Source of the DNA: Loripinus fragilis
Lineage: Eukaryota > Mollusca > Bivalvia > Lucinida > Lucinidae
Reading direction: 5' to 3'
DNA: 64,000 nucleotides
Assembly (NCBI GenBank): GCA_964019695.1
Contig: OZ026527.1
Coordinates: forward strand, 79,402,831-79,466,830
Below the pieces are notes generated by a model. It worked only from the letters and a program-made list of their open reading frames with translations, was not told the DNA's origin and did not search any database. Numbering within the stretch: the stretch's first letter is position 1; the number at the start of each line of letters is the position of its first letter. Both the position numbers and the translations under genes were made by a program. Positions 23,304 to 33,475 of this stretch are shown here, in pieces.

Positions 23304-23860
23304 GACTGTTCTAATTCAGTCAAATATGCTTGTTCTAGAACTCTTGTTCTACAACAGTTCAGTTCTAGAACAATGTTCTAATTCAGTCAAATATGCTTGT
23401 TCTAGAACTCTTGTTCTACAACAGTTCTAGAACAATGTTCTAGAACAAATCAAGCAATTTCTAGAACTTGTTTTTATTCTAAAAGTGTTCTTGAAATAGT
23501 CTAGAATATTTTAGAACAAATCAAGAACCAATAAGATTTACAAATGTTCTAATAATATTCTGGAACTTTTTTAGAACATTTCTAGGACAAAATAAATTTA
23601 AAGAAACTTCTAGAAAATGATTCAAATTAAGTTCTAGAACATTTGTCTTACTTTTTAGAACTAGTTAAATCTACAAATATACTAGAATTATTCTAGAAAC
23701 TTTTTGGAACATCTCAAAGGCAAAATAAGTTAAAGGAATTTTGTTATACTTACTACTCAAATTAAGTTCTAGAACCTATTTAGTACTTTTTAGAACCAGC
23801 AAGTGCGAAAAATGTGCTAAAAAATTCTAGAACATTTTAACAACCTTTACAGAACAAGCA
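23304..23860. repeat. TTCTAGAAC-rich array
   Basis: The palindromic word TTCTAGAA and one-base variants recur many times over about 550 bp, denser at the left. A 68-bp unit starting ctaattcagtcaaatatgc is repeated directly (about 23311 and 23379). The rest is increasingly diverged. The word fits the TTCnnGAA half of a heat-shock element, but spacing is irregular. It looks like an old minisatellite. Confidence 0.75.
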
Positions 23861-23889
23861 TGTCATAACCAGATGGATTATGGGAAAAT

Positions 23890-25133
23890 CATGGCTGCCA
23901 GAATTGGAGGGATTTACACGCCCATATATGGTAAAAATGGCATTTACCGGGAAATATCGGGAAATAATGGCAAATAATGGAAAATACTGGCAAATATGAT
24001 TTAGATTGGTAATTTCAATAATAGAGGTTATTTGACTCTACTAGTTTATCAGGCTATCAGCTAAATTTTCTTAGTTTAAGGTATAAGACAGTCTAATTCT
24101 TTAAACATTTAAATTTAATAAAGTGAATTTTAGAAGAAGAAAAAAAACCCTGTTTCAAACATGCCAAAGTACTCATCAGTTAGCTTGTGCATAGTTAAAG
24201 ATAAGGTTGGGTGACTGACCCTTATCTGTACTATAAATCAATTAAAGACACTCCTGCTTGCGGTAACCTTGACTATAATTGTTTTAAGTTAAAATATGAA
24301 CTATTAAAGTTGGGTATTTGGATGAGTGACCCTTATCTGTACTATAACTCAATTAAAGACACCCCTGTTTGTGATCACCTGGACTTTAATTGTCTGAAGT
24401 TAAAATATGAAGGCAATCATGACATCCTATTGTTCATCCTTGCCCCTGGCTATGCAGTATCCACTTGGGGATGTGTTGTTTTAACAGTTTTTGACAGGCA
24501 CAAGTGTCAAACAATTGCCAGATACACAGGTAAATTTTCTCCCCGTTTAAAGGTCAAATTAGAATTTACCCTTGTCCTGCTGAACCCAGATTTAACCCTT
24601 GTCCTGTTGAATCCATTTTTGAAAACACTAGATCCTGATAAGCTGGTTTCTTTCAGTAGCCATCTTATCAGGATTTACACTGTTTTCCACACTAATTGAA
24701 AATACAGGTTTAAGCTGAACAGGATAAAATTTGGGAAAAGTGTTACTTTGTAGCACATAAAATATTCAGCATTATAAGGGCTAAATATACAATATATTGT
24801 TAAAAGTATTTCAAAATTTCAGCCTAAGATTCATTTTTGGCTGTTTTAACACATTTAAATGTATATTCAAAGGTTTTATGCTGACACTGTAGCCTCATAT
24901 TCAATATTTACATTTTCACTCATTTTGTTAAATTATACTATTTTAAGTCAACATCCTAAAGATATCTGCTGCATTTTATAGCTTAAAATCATATTTGCCA
25001 GTATTTTTCGACAAAAAAGTTATATTTGCCATTATTTGCCAGTATTTGTCACTTGCGCCTTATTTGCCATGCCGGGAAATACCGGTAAATTCCACTGGTA
25101 AATACCGGGGGTGGAATTTGCCGCCCAACCTTG
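23890..25133. mobile_element. candidate hAT-like insertion with aaatactggcaaata-rich subterminal repeats
   Basis: The left side (catggctgccagaatt..., 23890) and complement of the right side (caaggttgggcggcaaattcc, ending 25133; here trimmed) form an imperfect inverted pair, and both subterminal regions are filled with gggaaata/ggcaaata words (about 23950-24000 and 25000-25110). The right edge cuts cleanly into HINE core sequence starting accaaaaggccaa. The left boundary is less certain because a 20-bp HINE-like word (acgcccatatatggtaaaaa) lies inside the left arm. No target duplication is convincing. Most of the interior is AT-rich non-coding DNA. Confidence 0.5.
24211..24420 (+). repeat. 111-bp in-frame direct duplication
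   Basis: Units begin at 24211 and 24322 (offset 111 bp, 37 codons). In the open frame that spans them (to 24699) both encode DPYLYY(K/N)SIKDTP followed by C, then LD(Y/F)NC(F/L)KLKYE. The frame has no ATG before the second unit and I recognise no domain. Differences between units are mostly at first or second codon positions, which does not favour coding constraint. Probably a repeat inside the element. Confidence 0.6.
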
Positions 25134-26655
25134 ACCAAAAGGCCAATGGCCTTGGGACATGGTATGTAGCATTGGGGATGTGGGCCCTACCAGATTTGCT
25201 CAAATGATGAATCTAGGTTGACCTTGAACTACTTTATGGCAAGGTCAAATTTGATTCCTAATGCATTTGAATGGGAAAAAGCTTGAAATGTTCATTTTTC
25301 TATAACTGTTGAGGCTGAAATCATAATACTTGCAAGTAATGTTTAACCTTATGTCTCCCAAATGTCAAGCTGACCTGTGACCTTTTATCCAAGGCCACTC
25401 ATTTGGACTGTCACATACCTATCTAAACATCTTTTCCTCAGAAATCACTGGGCTGTTTGATGGAGTATTCATTAGATTGTTTTAGGTCACTTGACCAAAA
25501 TGGCAGCAACCCCCATAAAACAAAATATGTTTCATTATAAGCCGTAGTTGATCTTGACCTATTTTAACATTATAATAATAATAATAAGAATAATGATACA
25601 AGGGTCAGTCAAAAATAACTGAGCCCTACCTCATAACATTTTTGTTTTGTATTGTAGACAACAAATGTGATTATTTTCTATAGGCATCATATGTCATCTA
25701 TGTTTTGACCCTGAAGAATTACCCTAAAGAAGCTTCTATTATGGTTGCTAGGCAACTGAAGATCGTCAGTCAGATCAATGCGTTCACGATCTCAGCCACC
25801 AGGAATATACAGTATGTCTTTAAAAAGCTTTCGTTCTTGAAAGTTTTTGTGAATGACATATTTTACATTTATTTGAATAACATATATCATATTGTCTTTT
25901 CATTACACTTAGTTCATTTATGTATAGGTGAACATTGATTGTATGCATTGCCTAGCAACAAAAATGACAAAATTCTACAAATTTTCAAATACACGAGAAT
26001 TGTGTTGCCATGAAAACAAAATTGTGACTTTAAATCAAGGAACTTAATATGTCTGAGGGTTGGTTTGTGAATGCAGTACTGTTAAAACATTATTAGGCTA
26101 ATATTTTATGTTTTCTATCAAAATTGTGTAAATATGAATGTGGGTGGGGTAAATTATAGGACGTCAGGCATGTTAAAATTTGATAAATTCTGAAATCAAA
26201 CTACCACAGCATCTATAATTCGGGGTTAGTTGGTTTCTGTTCTGTGACGCTGAATAGGTACATGTTAAAGATATTAGACGACATTGAATAAAGCCATGCT
26301 TTAACATTACTGTTTCCATAGCAACGCTTAGAATTAGATATATCATAGCGTGAACGCACCCCTCTAACAGGTCATATTCTGTTGCCTAGCAACCGTTACA
26401 AATAGCCTACCAACAGAAATAAATTAGGTGATTAAATAGATGACATATAACTACAATGAAATATGATCTAATTATATATCCATTTTACTTGATTCAAATG
26501 TTATGAGGTAGGGCTCAGTTATTTTTGACTAACCCTTGTAGTCTTTATTTTCACACATTTAGCAAAAAAAAGGCTAAAGTTCCATGAGGCCCTCTATAAA
26601 CTACCGCCAAATTAAGGAGATCGGGTGAGCGCTTCAGGACCGTCAGGTACTCTAG
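25134..26655 (+). mobile_element. 3' fragment of a HINE-like element, split by a mariner-type MITE
   Basis: 25134-25597 is core sequence matching 22610-23060 (shared words ccttgggacatggtatgtag and ctgacctgtgacctttt). After the MITE at 25599-26538, sequence resumes and ends at gagatcgggtgagcgcttc then CAGGACCGTCAGGTACTCTAG (about 26617-26655, trimmed). This is the same 3' terminus as at 23101. The 5' half is missing, apparently replaced by the preceding insertion. Confidence 0.8.
25599..26538. mobile_element. mariner-type MITE, 940 bp, 40-bp TIRs, TA target duplication
   Basis: Left end CAAGGGTCAGTCAAAAATAA and right end, read as complement, CAAGGGTTAGTCAAAAATAA; identity continues through ctgagccctacctcataaca. 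TA flanks both sides (25597-25598, 26539-26540). The AGGGT(C/T)AGTCAAAAA-type terminus and TA duplication fit the Tc1/mariner superfamily. The arms remain loosely complementary deep inside: the 13-mer GTTGCTAGGCAAC lies 145 bp from each end. No transposase is present. It lies inside the HINE fragment. Confidence 0.88.
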
Positions 26656-26728
26656 TTGTTTATGTTCTGGAATTTATGACTGTATAATTTGTAGATGTTT
26701 CTTTGAACTGAATGCATTGAGAAGTATA

Positions 26729-27750
26729 CACTGCGTCAAAAATTAAGCACCACCCAAGCATTTCTCGAGAAAAACAGTGAAGCTTTCTTATTATGAATTT
26801 ATACTCCTTATATTTATGAAATAAGATAATGTGATGACAATTTACGCACTAATCATAAACATGTGATTAACTATCTCTATAAGGGCTATTTCACGTTTAC
26901 ACTGAAGCCGAACCGAAACTGTAGTCAAAAACTAAATTTTTTCGTTTCGTTTTTGGCAGACCTTTCACATATGAACCGAATTCGCAGACAAAATCTAAGA
27001 AAATGCATGTATAATTTGGCACAGACCTGGTAATTCTACAGACTTCCTGATATTGTTCCATGTCTTTGCCTTTTTGTAGTGGTCTTTATAGTTGCTCTGG
27101 GTTTTGTCCCACAAAAGTCTGTAGTCTTGTACTTGTAAAATAATCACACTATTGTTTTGCTGGACAATCCATCAAGGCTTCCACCATTACTAAGTTATAT
27201 ACAATGCACATGGTTGTGTATATGCAGGTGTAATTAAAATTACCTGTCGTATTTGCTGAAATTCATCCGCCAAAGCTGGAAAAAATAAAATCCAATTTAT
27301 GCGCATTTTCTGTTCGGCGTTTGGTTTCTGTTTCTGCATATATATGAAAGCACTCATAGGGTTTAAGGCATTTTATTTTTTGGGGTCGGTTTTGGTTCGT
27401 TTTTGGAGTATATGTGAAATGGCCTTATCTGGCAAGATACCTGGAGTTTGCCAGAACCGTTTTGGCAATAGTCTGAAAAATAGGTCAAGTTTATTTTCAT
27501 GTTAATACAAATTCAAAGAAAGCACTTTTGGGTCCCCTATGATACTTTTAAGGGTATACCACCAAATGGGAGTTGATGCATAGAGGACAGTCTTATCAAA
27601 AGTATCAAATGGCATTCTGACAGGTTTGACAGACGAAGGAAATACTTGGGTAACAATATTTTACAAATTTATTGTTCTTTTGAAGAAAATTATAGATAAA
27701 AACTGTCACTGAAAAAAGTGTTTGGGTGGTACTTAACTTTTAACCCTATG
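26729..27750. mobile_element. TIR element (about 50-bp TIRs, TA flanks) with another MITE nested inside
   Basis: Left end cactgcgtcaaaaattaagc and complement of the right end catagggttaaaagttaagt share aattaag(c/t)accaccca(a)...cagtga further in. Both ends are flanked by TATA. The interior is interrupted by 26879-27428, a separate inverted-repeat element, so the outer element is about 470 bp without it. It is non-autonomous; the superfamily is uncertain but the TA flanks suggest Tc1/mariner. Confidence 0.78.
26879..27428. mobile_element. nested MITE with AAGGGCTATTTCAC-type TIRs
   Basis: Left end ataagggctatttcacgttt and the complement of the right end gataaggccatttcacatat continue as acactgaagccgaaccgaaac against actccaaaaacgaaccaaaa (first few matching bases). 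Length is about 550 bp. It lies wholly inside the TIR element 26729-27750. A short target duplication is likely but its exact size is not clear from the sequence. Confidence 0.75.
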
Positions 27751-28310
27751 TATAGTTAGGTAGGCTTTGATTCTACTGTGGAGGGGGGTTTCATGATGAA
27801 CCCCATTTTTCTTTTTTAAAACTTAATAGACTTGTCGTTTCACTTCAAAATTTTGAATATGAATATAATTATAAAAAGCGTAGCTAGTTTAAAGTTTTGT
27901 TTCTAAATGAAACTCAACTTTTTGCTCCAATCTCATGAAAAAATTATTACCTCAGTAAATGTTGTGATTAAGTTTAAGTGTGCAGGTAAAATTCCTACAG
28001 GTATAGTTTGCCCAAATTGACATGAGACTGATTAATTTTTGCCAAAATCTTTGTGATATTCGTGCGTTTTCGTGAAGATCTCCGACCTTGGTCATGCTTT
28101 TAACAGGAATATGAAGATAATATTGATTCAATACAGGCCTTCAGATTTATGGTGGGCCTGGGTCATTGTCCCATGATTTCAAAATATGACCCATCACTTT
28201 CCAAGGCAGTGGGCCCAGTGGATCCATCTTTTTTTTGTTGTGAAAAAATCTCACTTTAATAAAAATATTCATCTTACTGCGACAAAATAGAAAATACATG
28301 TAGGTAGTCA
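27751..28310. other. non-coding, nothing recognised
   Basis: AT-rich sequence with several short frames and no domain. The segment at 28147-28240 (gggcctgggtcattgtcccatgatttcaaaa) has a weak complement at about 28600-28670 (gggcccatcatttcagaaaatgag), so a larger inverted structure around the foldback at 28311-28505 is possible. Confidence 0.5.
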
Positions 28311-28505
28311 ATACAGTAAAACATGTCTTAAGCAGCCACTCAAAAAAGACAAAAAACAAAGATCTTAATAACAATGATAGCTTAATGAAGGTCAAAAGTA
28401 TTGCAGAATGCTCCCCTTGGAGCATTCTGCAATACTTTTGACCTGCATTATTAGCGATAACTGTTTTTTTTTTTCAGTGGCCGCTTAAGAAAGGCTTTAC
28501 TGTAT
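28311..28505. repeat. foldback element with perfect 25-bp inner stem
   Basis: The central stem is exact: 25 bases from 28390 (ggtcaaaagtattgcagaat...) pair with 28419-28443 around the 4-nt loop cctt. Outside it, looser arms pair agcagccact (about 28333) with agtggccgct (about 28476) and cagtaaaac with ctttactgt near the ends. Overall arms are about 95 bp. This is a foldback MITE or a recent inverted duplication. Confidence 0.88.
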
Positions 28506-28710
28506 CATCAGCAATCAATGTACATATATGCATACAAGTGTCTGTGTCAATGTGCAGGTAAAGTATGTCACTACCCAAATGTCAACTGTGGTTAGTTTGA
28601 TATGCTTGGGCCCATCATTTCAGAAAATGAGCCCCCATTTTTTGCTCCATGGGTCACTTCAGCCCACCAATCTTGAAAAAAAATCTGAAGCCCTGTCAAT
28701 AATGCAAATG

Positions 28711-29040
28711 GTCTGATAGCCTAGTGGTAAGGTGGCAACTTAAGCCTACCTGGGCCCAGAATTACAATGCCTCCTTAAAGTTAAGGAAGACTTAAGTTAA
28801 GTATTTTTTCATCATGCTCTATTAAATGCTAAATTAAATGCCAGGATCGATGCAGTTCTTGTGGTCAATGATATCATTGTGATCTACAGAAAAAATGAAA
28901 CTATTTTGATTTTAAACTGTTAGAAACGTTATTTTTTGCATCCCGAAAATCAATACTACACTTAAGTCTTCCTTAACTTTAAGGAGGCATTGTAATTCTG
29001 GGCCCTGGATTGAAACTTGGGAAAGCCTTTTTTATATATA
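28711..29040 (+). mobile_element. tRNA-like retroposon fragment interrupted by a MITE
   Basis: 28717-28727 reads TAGCCTAGTGG, a good match to Pol III box A, followed by taaggtggcaactt. After the MITE at 28752-29005 the sequence continues ctggattgaaacttgggaaag, which has a box B-like core at the right distance once the MITE is removed. The fragment has no long tail. The assignment as a tRNA-derived SINE or tRNA pseudogene rests on these two boxes only. Confidence 0.5.
28752..29005. mobile_element. MITE with near-perfect 45-bp TIRs
   Basis: Left end gggcccagaattacaatgcc and the complement of the right end are identical over the first 20 bases and continue with tccttaaagttaaggaagac. Length is 254 bp. 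The interior is non-coding. The very high arm identity suggests a recent copy. It splits the tRNA-like sequence described in the overlapping entry. Confidence 0.88.
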
Positions 29041-30082
29041 TAATTGTCAAATTGCATCGTTTTATAAATTTAAGATTGTTCTTGTATATTACATCATCAC
29101 GTGGTGAGCTTTACATCCTTCATTTGTATTTAGTCGCTTATATATTCATTATTTCCTAGGTTTCCTCTCTTTTCTTGTCAGCGGCAACTTTTGTTGTATT
29201 CTGATAACCTTTGCTAATTAACTGTTTGTTCCCAGATCAGTACCGACAGAACGTCGGTCCTGATCTGGATACAGACCGTTTGACACTTTGATAGTGTTCC
29301 TGAAAGATACTTTGAAAAAATAATTTTCAAAAAAAGACAGCAGATGACAACAAAAGTATTAAAATCATCCAAAGAGTTATTACGCAAGTTATTAAATTTT
29401 GGCTTATTGAAATTATTCATGTTTGTATTTGTTGAATAAACGTATGCCAGATTCAAATAAATATATCCATGTGAACACAAAATAAAGAATACAGTCGAAC
29501 AAACAAGCAAATTAAAAAGAAGAAAAAAAAATGAAATGCTACTGAACTCAAACCCACATCTTTTGAGTGAAAAGTACAGCCTCTTATCCATTAAGCTATT
29601 TAGGAATTGTGATTTTTTCATTCATAAAAAGTAATTGTGCCACAATCTTAAGCTCATATTTTACAAAGATTCCCGAAGATGGAAAGAAAGGTCATTGAAT
29701 ATTCATATGTCTCAGGTCAATGTAGACGAATAATAAATGATGTTACATATACATTTGTACCAACTAATAAGTCCAAACATAATTGCCATACTTTTCTGCA
29801 TTGCTAAGGACGTAGCTCTAACAATAAACTTAGGATAATCCATTGTTTATACCTAGGGTGTCATGCTATAATTTTCAAAAAAAAAAAAAAAAAAATTTTT
29901 GTCCAAAGATCTTTTTTACTTTAACAAACAATGGAGACTCAGATGAAATGCTGAATAATGCGGCATTTCATCTTGTTCTTTATGGCAGCTCTGAGGCTTC
30001 CTAAAATATTACTTGGGACCAGCGGTCCGAGTCCAGTTATAATGGCTTGTCAGGTCTGGCCTAGCCTGGCCCTATCCCGACA
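29041..30082. other. non-coding, AT-rich
   Basis: Includes a poly-A run near 29877-29895. The longest minus-strand frame (29214-29621, 135 codons) is hydrophobic and lysine/asparagine rich in parts, with no domain that I recognise. It contains a cagatcaggaccgacgttctgt-like core (about 29236-29270) that folds on itself and belongs to the GATCTGGATCC type of dispersed repeats. I see no gene. Confidence 0.5.
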
Positions 30083-30260
30083 TTATAGTCAAAGGTGACT
30101 ATAAAAAAGGGGGTTTCCATCAGTCTGTCGGGATGTCTGTCTACCAGAACGTCCACCAGTGTGTACTTTGTGAGCACTGCTCCTCCTACAGTTTATTCCA
30201 TTTTTTTTAAACATTCCATATATTTCGTGCATGAGCTGATTTGCATGTGATTGGACTTAC
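30083..30260 (+). mobile_element. 5' fragment of a fourth HINE-like family
   Basis: Begins with the hairpin TATAGTC-aaaggt-GACTATA, then gggggtttccatcag, then a GTCY stretch (gtctgtcgggatgtctgtct). The arrangement is the same as in the three other families, with a different hairpin. A couple of core-like phrases follow before the sequence becomes unrecognisable. It is truncated. Confidence 0.6.
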
Positions 30261-30583
30261 TTTTTTTTTCACCTCATGAATTTCTCAGATGCAGTGAATG
30301 GGCACTTCTTGAGTACACATCCTCCTATTTTATTTCATTCTTCTTTTATTTATTTATTTATCTTGGACATTCTTTCACATACACTCCCCTGTCATTTGAC
30401 TGATGGCAGCATGCAACCAACCCCTCCCCATTTTGATTGGCTGAAGACAGCATACAAAATACTTTATTTGGATATTCATTTGACAGTTTATATATCCCCT
30501 GTGTGTTCAGGTCTCGGTTTCATGCACATGTGAAGTAAGTAATGTTGAGCTTGCGGGATGGTTGGGTGGTTTATCATTTTCGG

Positions 30584-30675
30584 GTTATGTAGCGCATTTG
30601 GTAACATGTCTGTTTACAGAGGCATGTCTGACTGCAGATCCAGGGGTCGCGAGTTCTATTCCGGCCTGGTCACAA
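30584..30675 (+). mobile_element. tRNA-derived SINE (family 2), 5' part only
   Basis: Matches the tRNA-like head of the intact SINE at 63316: gtagcgca(t/g)t(t/c)ggtaac, then gtctgactgcagatccaggg, then cgcgagttc. The body after cctggtcac is unrelated or too diverged to follow, so it is truncated. Confidence 0.8.
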
Positions 30676-30805
30676 ACGAATCAGAATCATCTTTTTTTGA
30701 GTGTAATAATATTAGTGGGCTATGAAATCAAAATTTAAGAAATAAAAACAAATACATTTTCTTGCGATAATATATATATGGTAAGAACATAGCTTAATAT
30801 ATATA

Positions 30806-31602
30806 CTTAAGGAATAAAGAAACACAACAAACACTTCGAGTCATGGTAAGCATACACTATGATGCAAGTTTTTTTAGTGCAAATGATATTTATCCATAGG
30901 AGCAGTATGTGTCCGTCAAATTACAGCAGGTTCAACGTAATTATCGATTACCTAATCATTTTGGCATGCGCGTAACCAGCCTGACCCCCGTAGTAAACTG
31001 CTGAAACAGGGTCAATAAAAGCAAAGTTTGAATCAACCATCGGTTTATTGTTTTAAAAAGTCTTGGCATAGATTGCGGATCAAGGAAATGATCAAATGGC
31101 GACGTTTCTGTTGGATTCTGAAACGGCTTAAAGTCATTAACGTTAACTCTGAATACTGCGTAAAACACCTAAACTTTCTTTTCTGCTTGAGATTTATTCA
31201 TTACAAGGATGTTTTGTTCAAGAATTATGACTTGAGATCTTCAGACGTCAAAAAACCTCAATTCTGATGTCAAAATTCGATATCCTACATTTTAATGGTT
31301 TCCATGATTTTTATGTGTTTTTCTAATAATAAAATGATCCAGTGACAAAGTTAAGGTTACAGTTAACAAGTTTGGTGTTCACTCTCGGCATGGTATCAGA
31401 TGTTTTCTCTTGCATTAACGTCTCATTTTACATTTTCATGTTTTCATCTTGTAGCGTAAAATATAGCGTTAAAATGACGTTTTGGTATTTCATCACATGC
31501 TATAAATACTCAACAAGAAATTTTCAAAAGAGATTTCACCAAACCATCATTTAAACACGCAAAAATTATATTTTTGTCTGTTGCGTTTCTTTATTTCTTA
31601 AG
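30806..31602. mobile_element. Tc1/mariner-like MITE, 797 bp, TA flanks
   Basis: Left end CTTAAGGAATAAAGAAACAC and complement of the right end CTTAAGAAATAAAGAAACGC continue as aacaaac / aacagac. TA duplicates lie at 30804-30805 and 31603-31604. Two opposed 70-80 codon frames overlap in the interior (around 30956-31267), and neither shows a transposase motif. The AAAGAAAC(G/A)CAAC word near the terminus resembles that of the MITEs at 39308 and 55781. Confidence 0.78.
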
Positions 31603-32116
31603 TATACATTTTAGGTTTCATGGATAGTTGTTGAAACTTACAGTTGTCACAAAGCTGTGCCCTATTTTAGGTAAAGATAGGGATTAGTAAATAATAGTAA
31701 ATAATAACAATTGGCAAATTGTTGGAATTCCCATCCTATTGCGCCTTTTTTGAAGTCGCAGAAAAATATAAAAAAAATATTTTCAATTACGCTTTTTAAA
31801 TCTTTATCTATTTTGCTAAGAAAAAACGAATTTGCATCAGTAGCTAAGAAGTTATTATCAAAATATGAAGTTTATCATGAAATTCACTTCCACAGAAAGA
31901 AGCCATAATTTTGTTGTAATCTTTTTGCATACCTGAGGTGAGTTCAATAATGCGAGAGCTCGCCGGGGGCTCATTGACTGGTACCTATCTTTATTCGTTA
32001 TGTGTAAAGCCTGACATCAGTAAAACGAGCGCTAGCAAGCGCTCAAGTTTTTGAACTCGCCTCTGATCAACATGTTACGCACAAGTTAAATTATTTTCTA
32101 TTACCACTGGGTGGAA
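31603..32116. other. non-coding, nothing recognised
   Basis: AT-rich sequence. A short GC-rich palindromic segment gagagctcgccgggggctc lies near 31954. No gene is seen. Confidence 0.5.
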
Positions 32117-32600
32117 ACGTACACAGGATATTGCTCCAAAATGAGCCGATGTTTACACTGAATTAGGAAAAAAACACACAACGAAGGTAAGGAAATCAGG
32201 AATTTCTCCTATTTAATTCTTTTTTCGGTACTTGGCGTGTACCAATTTAGAATCGCTATATGTATATTTAGCAAATTGTATGCATGATTTGGCATCAAAC
32301 ACTGAACTTGATAGTGAAAATCACAAAATGAAAGTCGTGCTCATACCAAAATTTAGAAACCTATCCCCAAAAAGGAATTATATTGAACCAAGAAAGCAAA
32401 CTATTAAAATTCTGAATCGGCCTTTTTTTTGCAATGGCATTTAAATATCAATACTGAAAATTTCAGCCTAGTAGGTTGAAACTTGACGGAGATATGGCTC
32501 AAAACTGATGGTCATTTAGTCTCGAAAAGGGTACTGGGGATTGGGAAATCTCAGTTTTAGTGTACGGGAGTATTGTTTTTAGTGTACTGGGTATTGAATT
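32117..32600 (+). repeat. ~490-bp repeat, copy 1 (inverted partner at 38437-38945)
   Basis: Matches the complement of 38437-38945 at about 93 percent by eye. Both copies carry a 70-codon frame without an ATG: LESLYVYLANCMHDLASN, then ELDSENHKMKVVL, then PKFR, ending CNGI and a shared stop. The frame extends upstream only to a TAA at 32214. A third copy of the middle part lies at 34783-34935. The peptide matches nothing I recognise, and the substitutions do not favour synonymous sites, so a non-coding repeat is more likely than a gene. Confidence 0.75.
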
Positions 32601-33475
32601 GAAGATTAAAGGATAAAACAGAGATTGGTTGCTAATTGGAGCTCTTCATGATATGCCGATATGGGATGTTGTTCCAATTATATCCCTTACCGAATCTGAA
32701 CGCCCATCAGCCACAATTTATCACTAAATCTTATGGTACTAGTTGTTTATATGCACAAGCGCATGCAATGGAGGCTCGGCTGACTCTCTGCAAAGGCATT
32801 ACTTTTTCAGATTATTTGCTGCATGCACATACAATTTACAATTTTGGATGGACACACAGGCATAAATTTAGGCGTCTGGTACCCCGGGCTGGCTGCGCAT
32901 GTATTTTAAGGGATGGATTTACGAAAATATACACTAGGTTACATAAGATGAGCTTTATACATGTACATATGATACAGCGTCCAAAAGCCATACACGTTTA
33001 CGGCTATAAGAGCGTTGAAGAACCTGTCAAAGCTAAAAAAATGCACAATTTCTTCCATATATTTGCTGTTTGCAAACATAAAAAGGCTTTTAATTAATGC
33101 ATGGGTCGAAAATTATGGGTCTGATCTCACTGGATAGCTGCGCTTGTACATGTATTGTTAAGGGATTAATTTAGCGAATTCATGCATGACCTAAATAATA
33201 ATTGCGACGCGAGAAAGCCTATCTTCAAGGTAAGTGATCAGGCAAGTCTGTTTGGCTTCAGAGACTAGTATATTGACTTTCCAGAGATTGAACATCAAAG
33301 GTGTTGATTAGTTTGTGCGCATTCACAAGATTGTCTGCACCTATGTTGTGGGCATGCAACAAAGTCAGGATGTTATTTTTTGCGGTGGGCTAATATAGCC
33401 TCTAAAAGCCGAAATGCTGGTATGCAAACAAGGATGGCTCTGGGGAGCTTGCAGAAGTGTACAATCTTGATTGAT
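32601..33475. other. non-coding with internal degenerate repeats
   Basis: The longest frame (32636-33097, 153 codons) starts with TTG and has no domain. Around 32872, 33113 and 34493 three related segments (ggcgtctggt or gggtctgatc, then cgtgcatgt or cgcatgtatt, then ttaagggat) recur, so part of the stretch is an old dispersed repeat. I see no gene. Confidence 0.5.

Noticed and set aside
29214..29621. 135-codon minus-strand frame
   Set aside because: Low-complexity hydrophobic and K/N-rich content, no domain, and the first part comes from a palindromic dispersed repeat.
32636..33097. 153-codon plus-strand frame
   Set aside because: Starts with TTG, has no domain, and overlaps degenerate repeat segments; expected by chance in DNA of this length.
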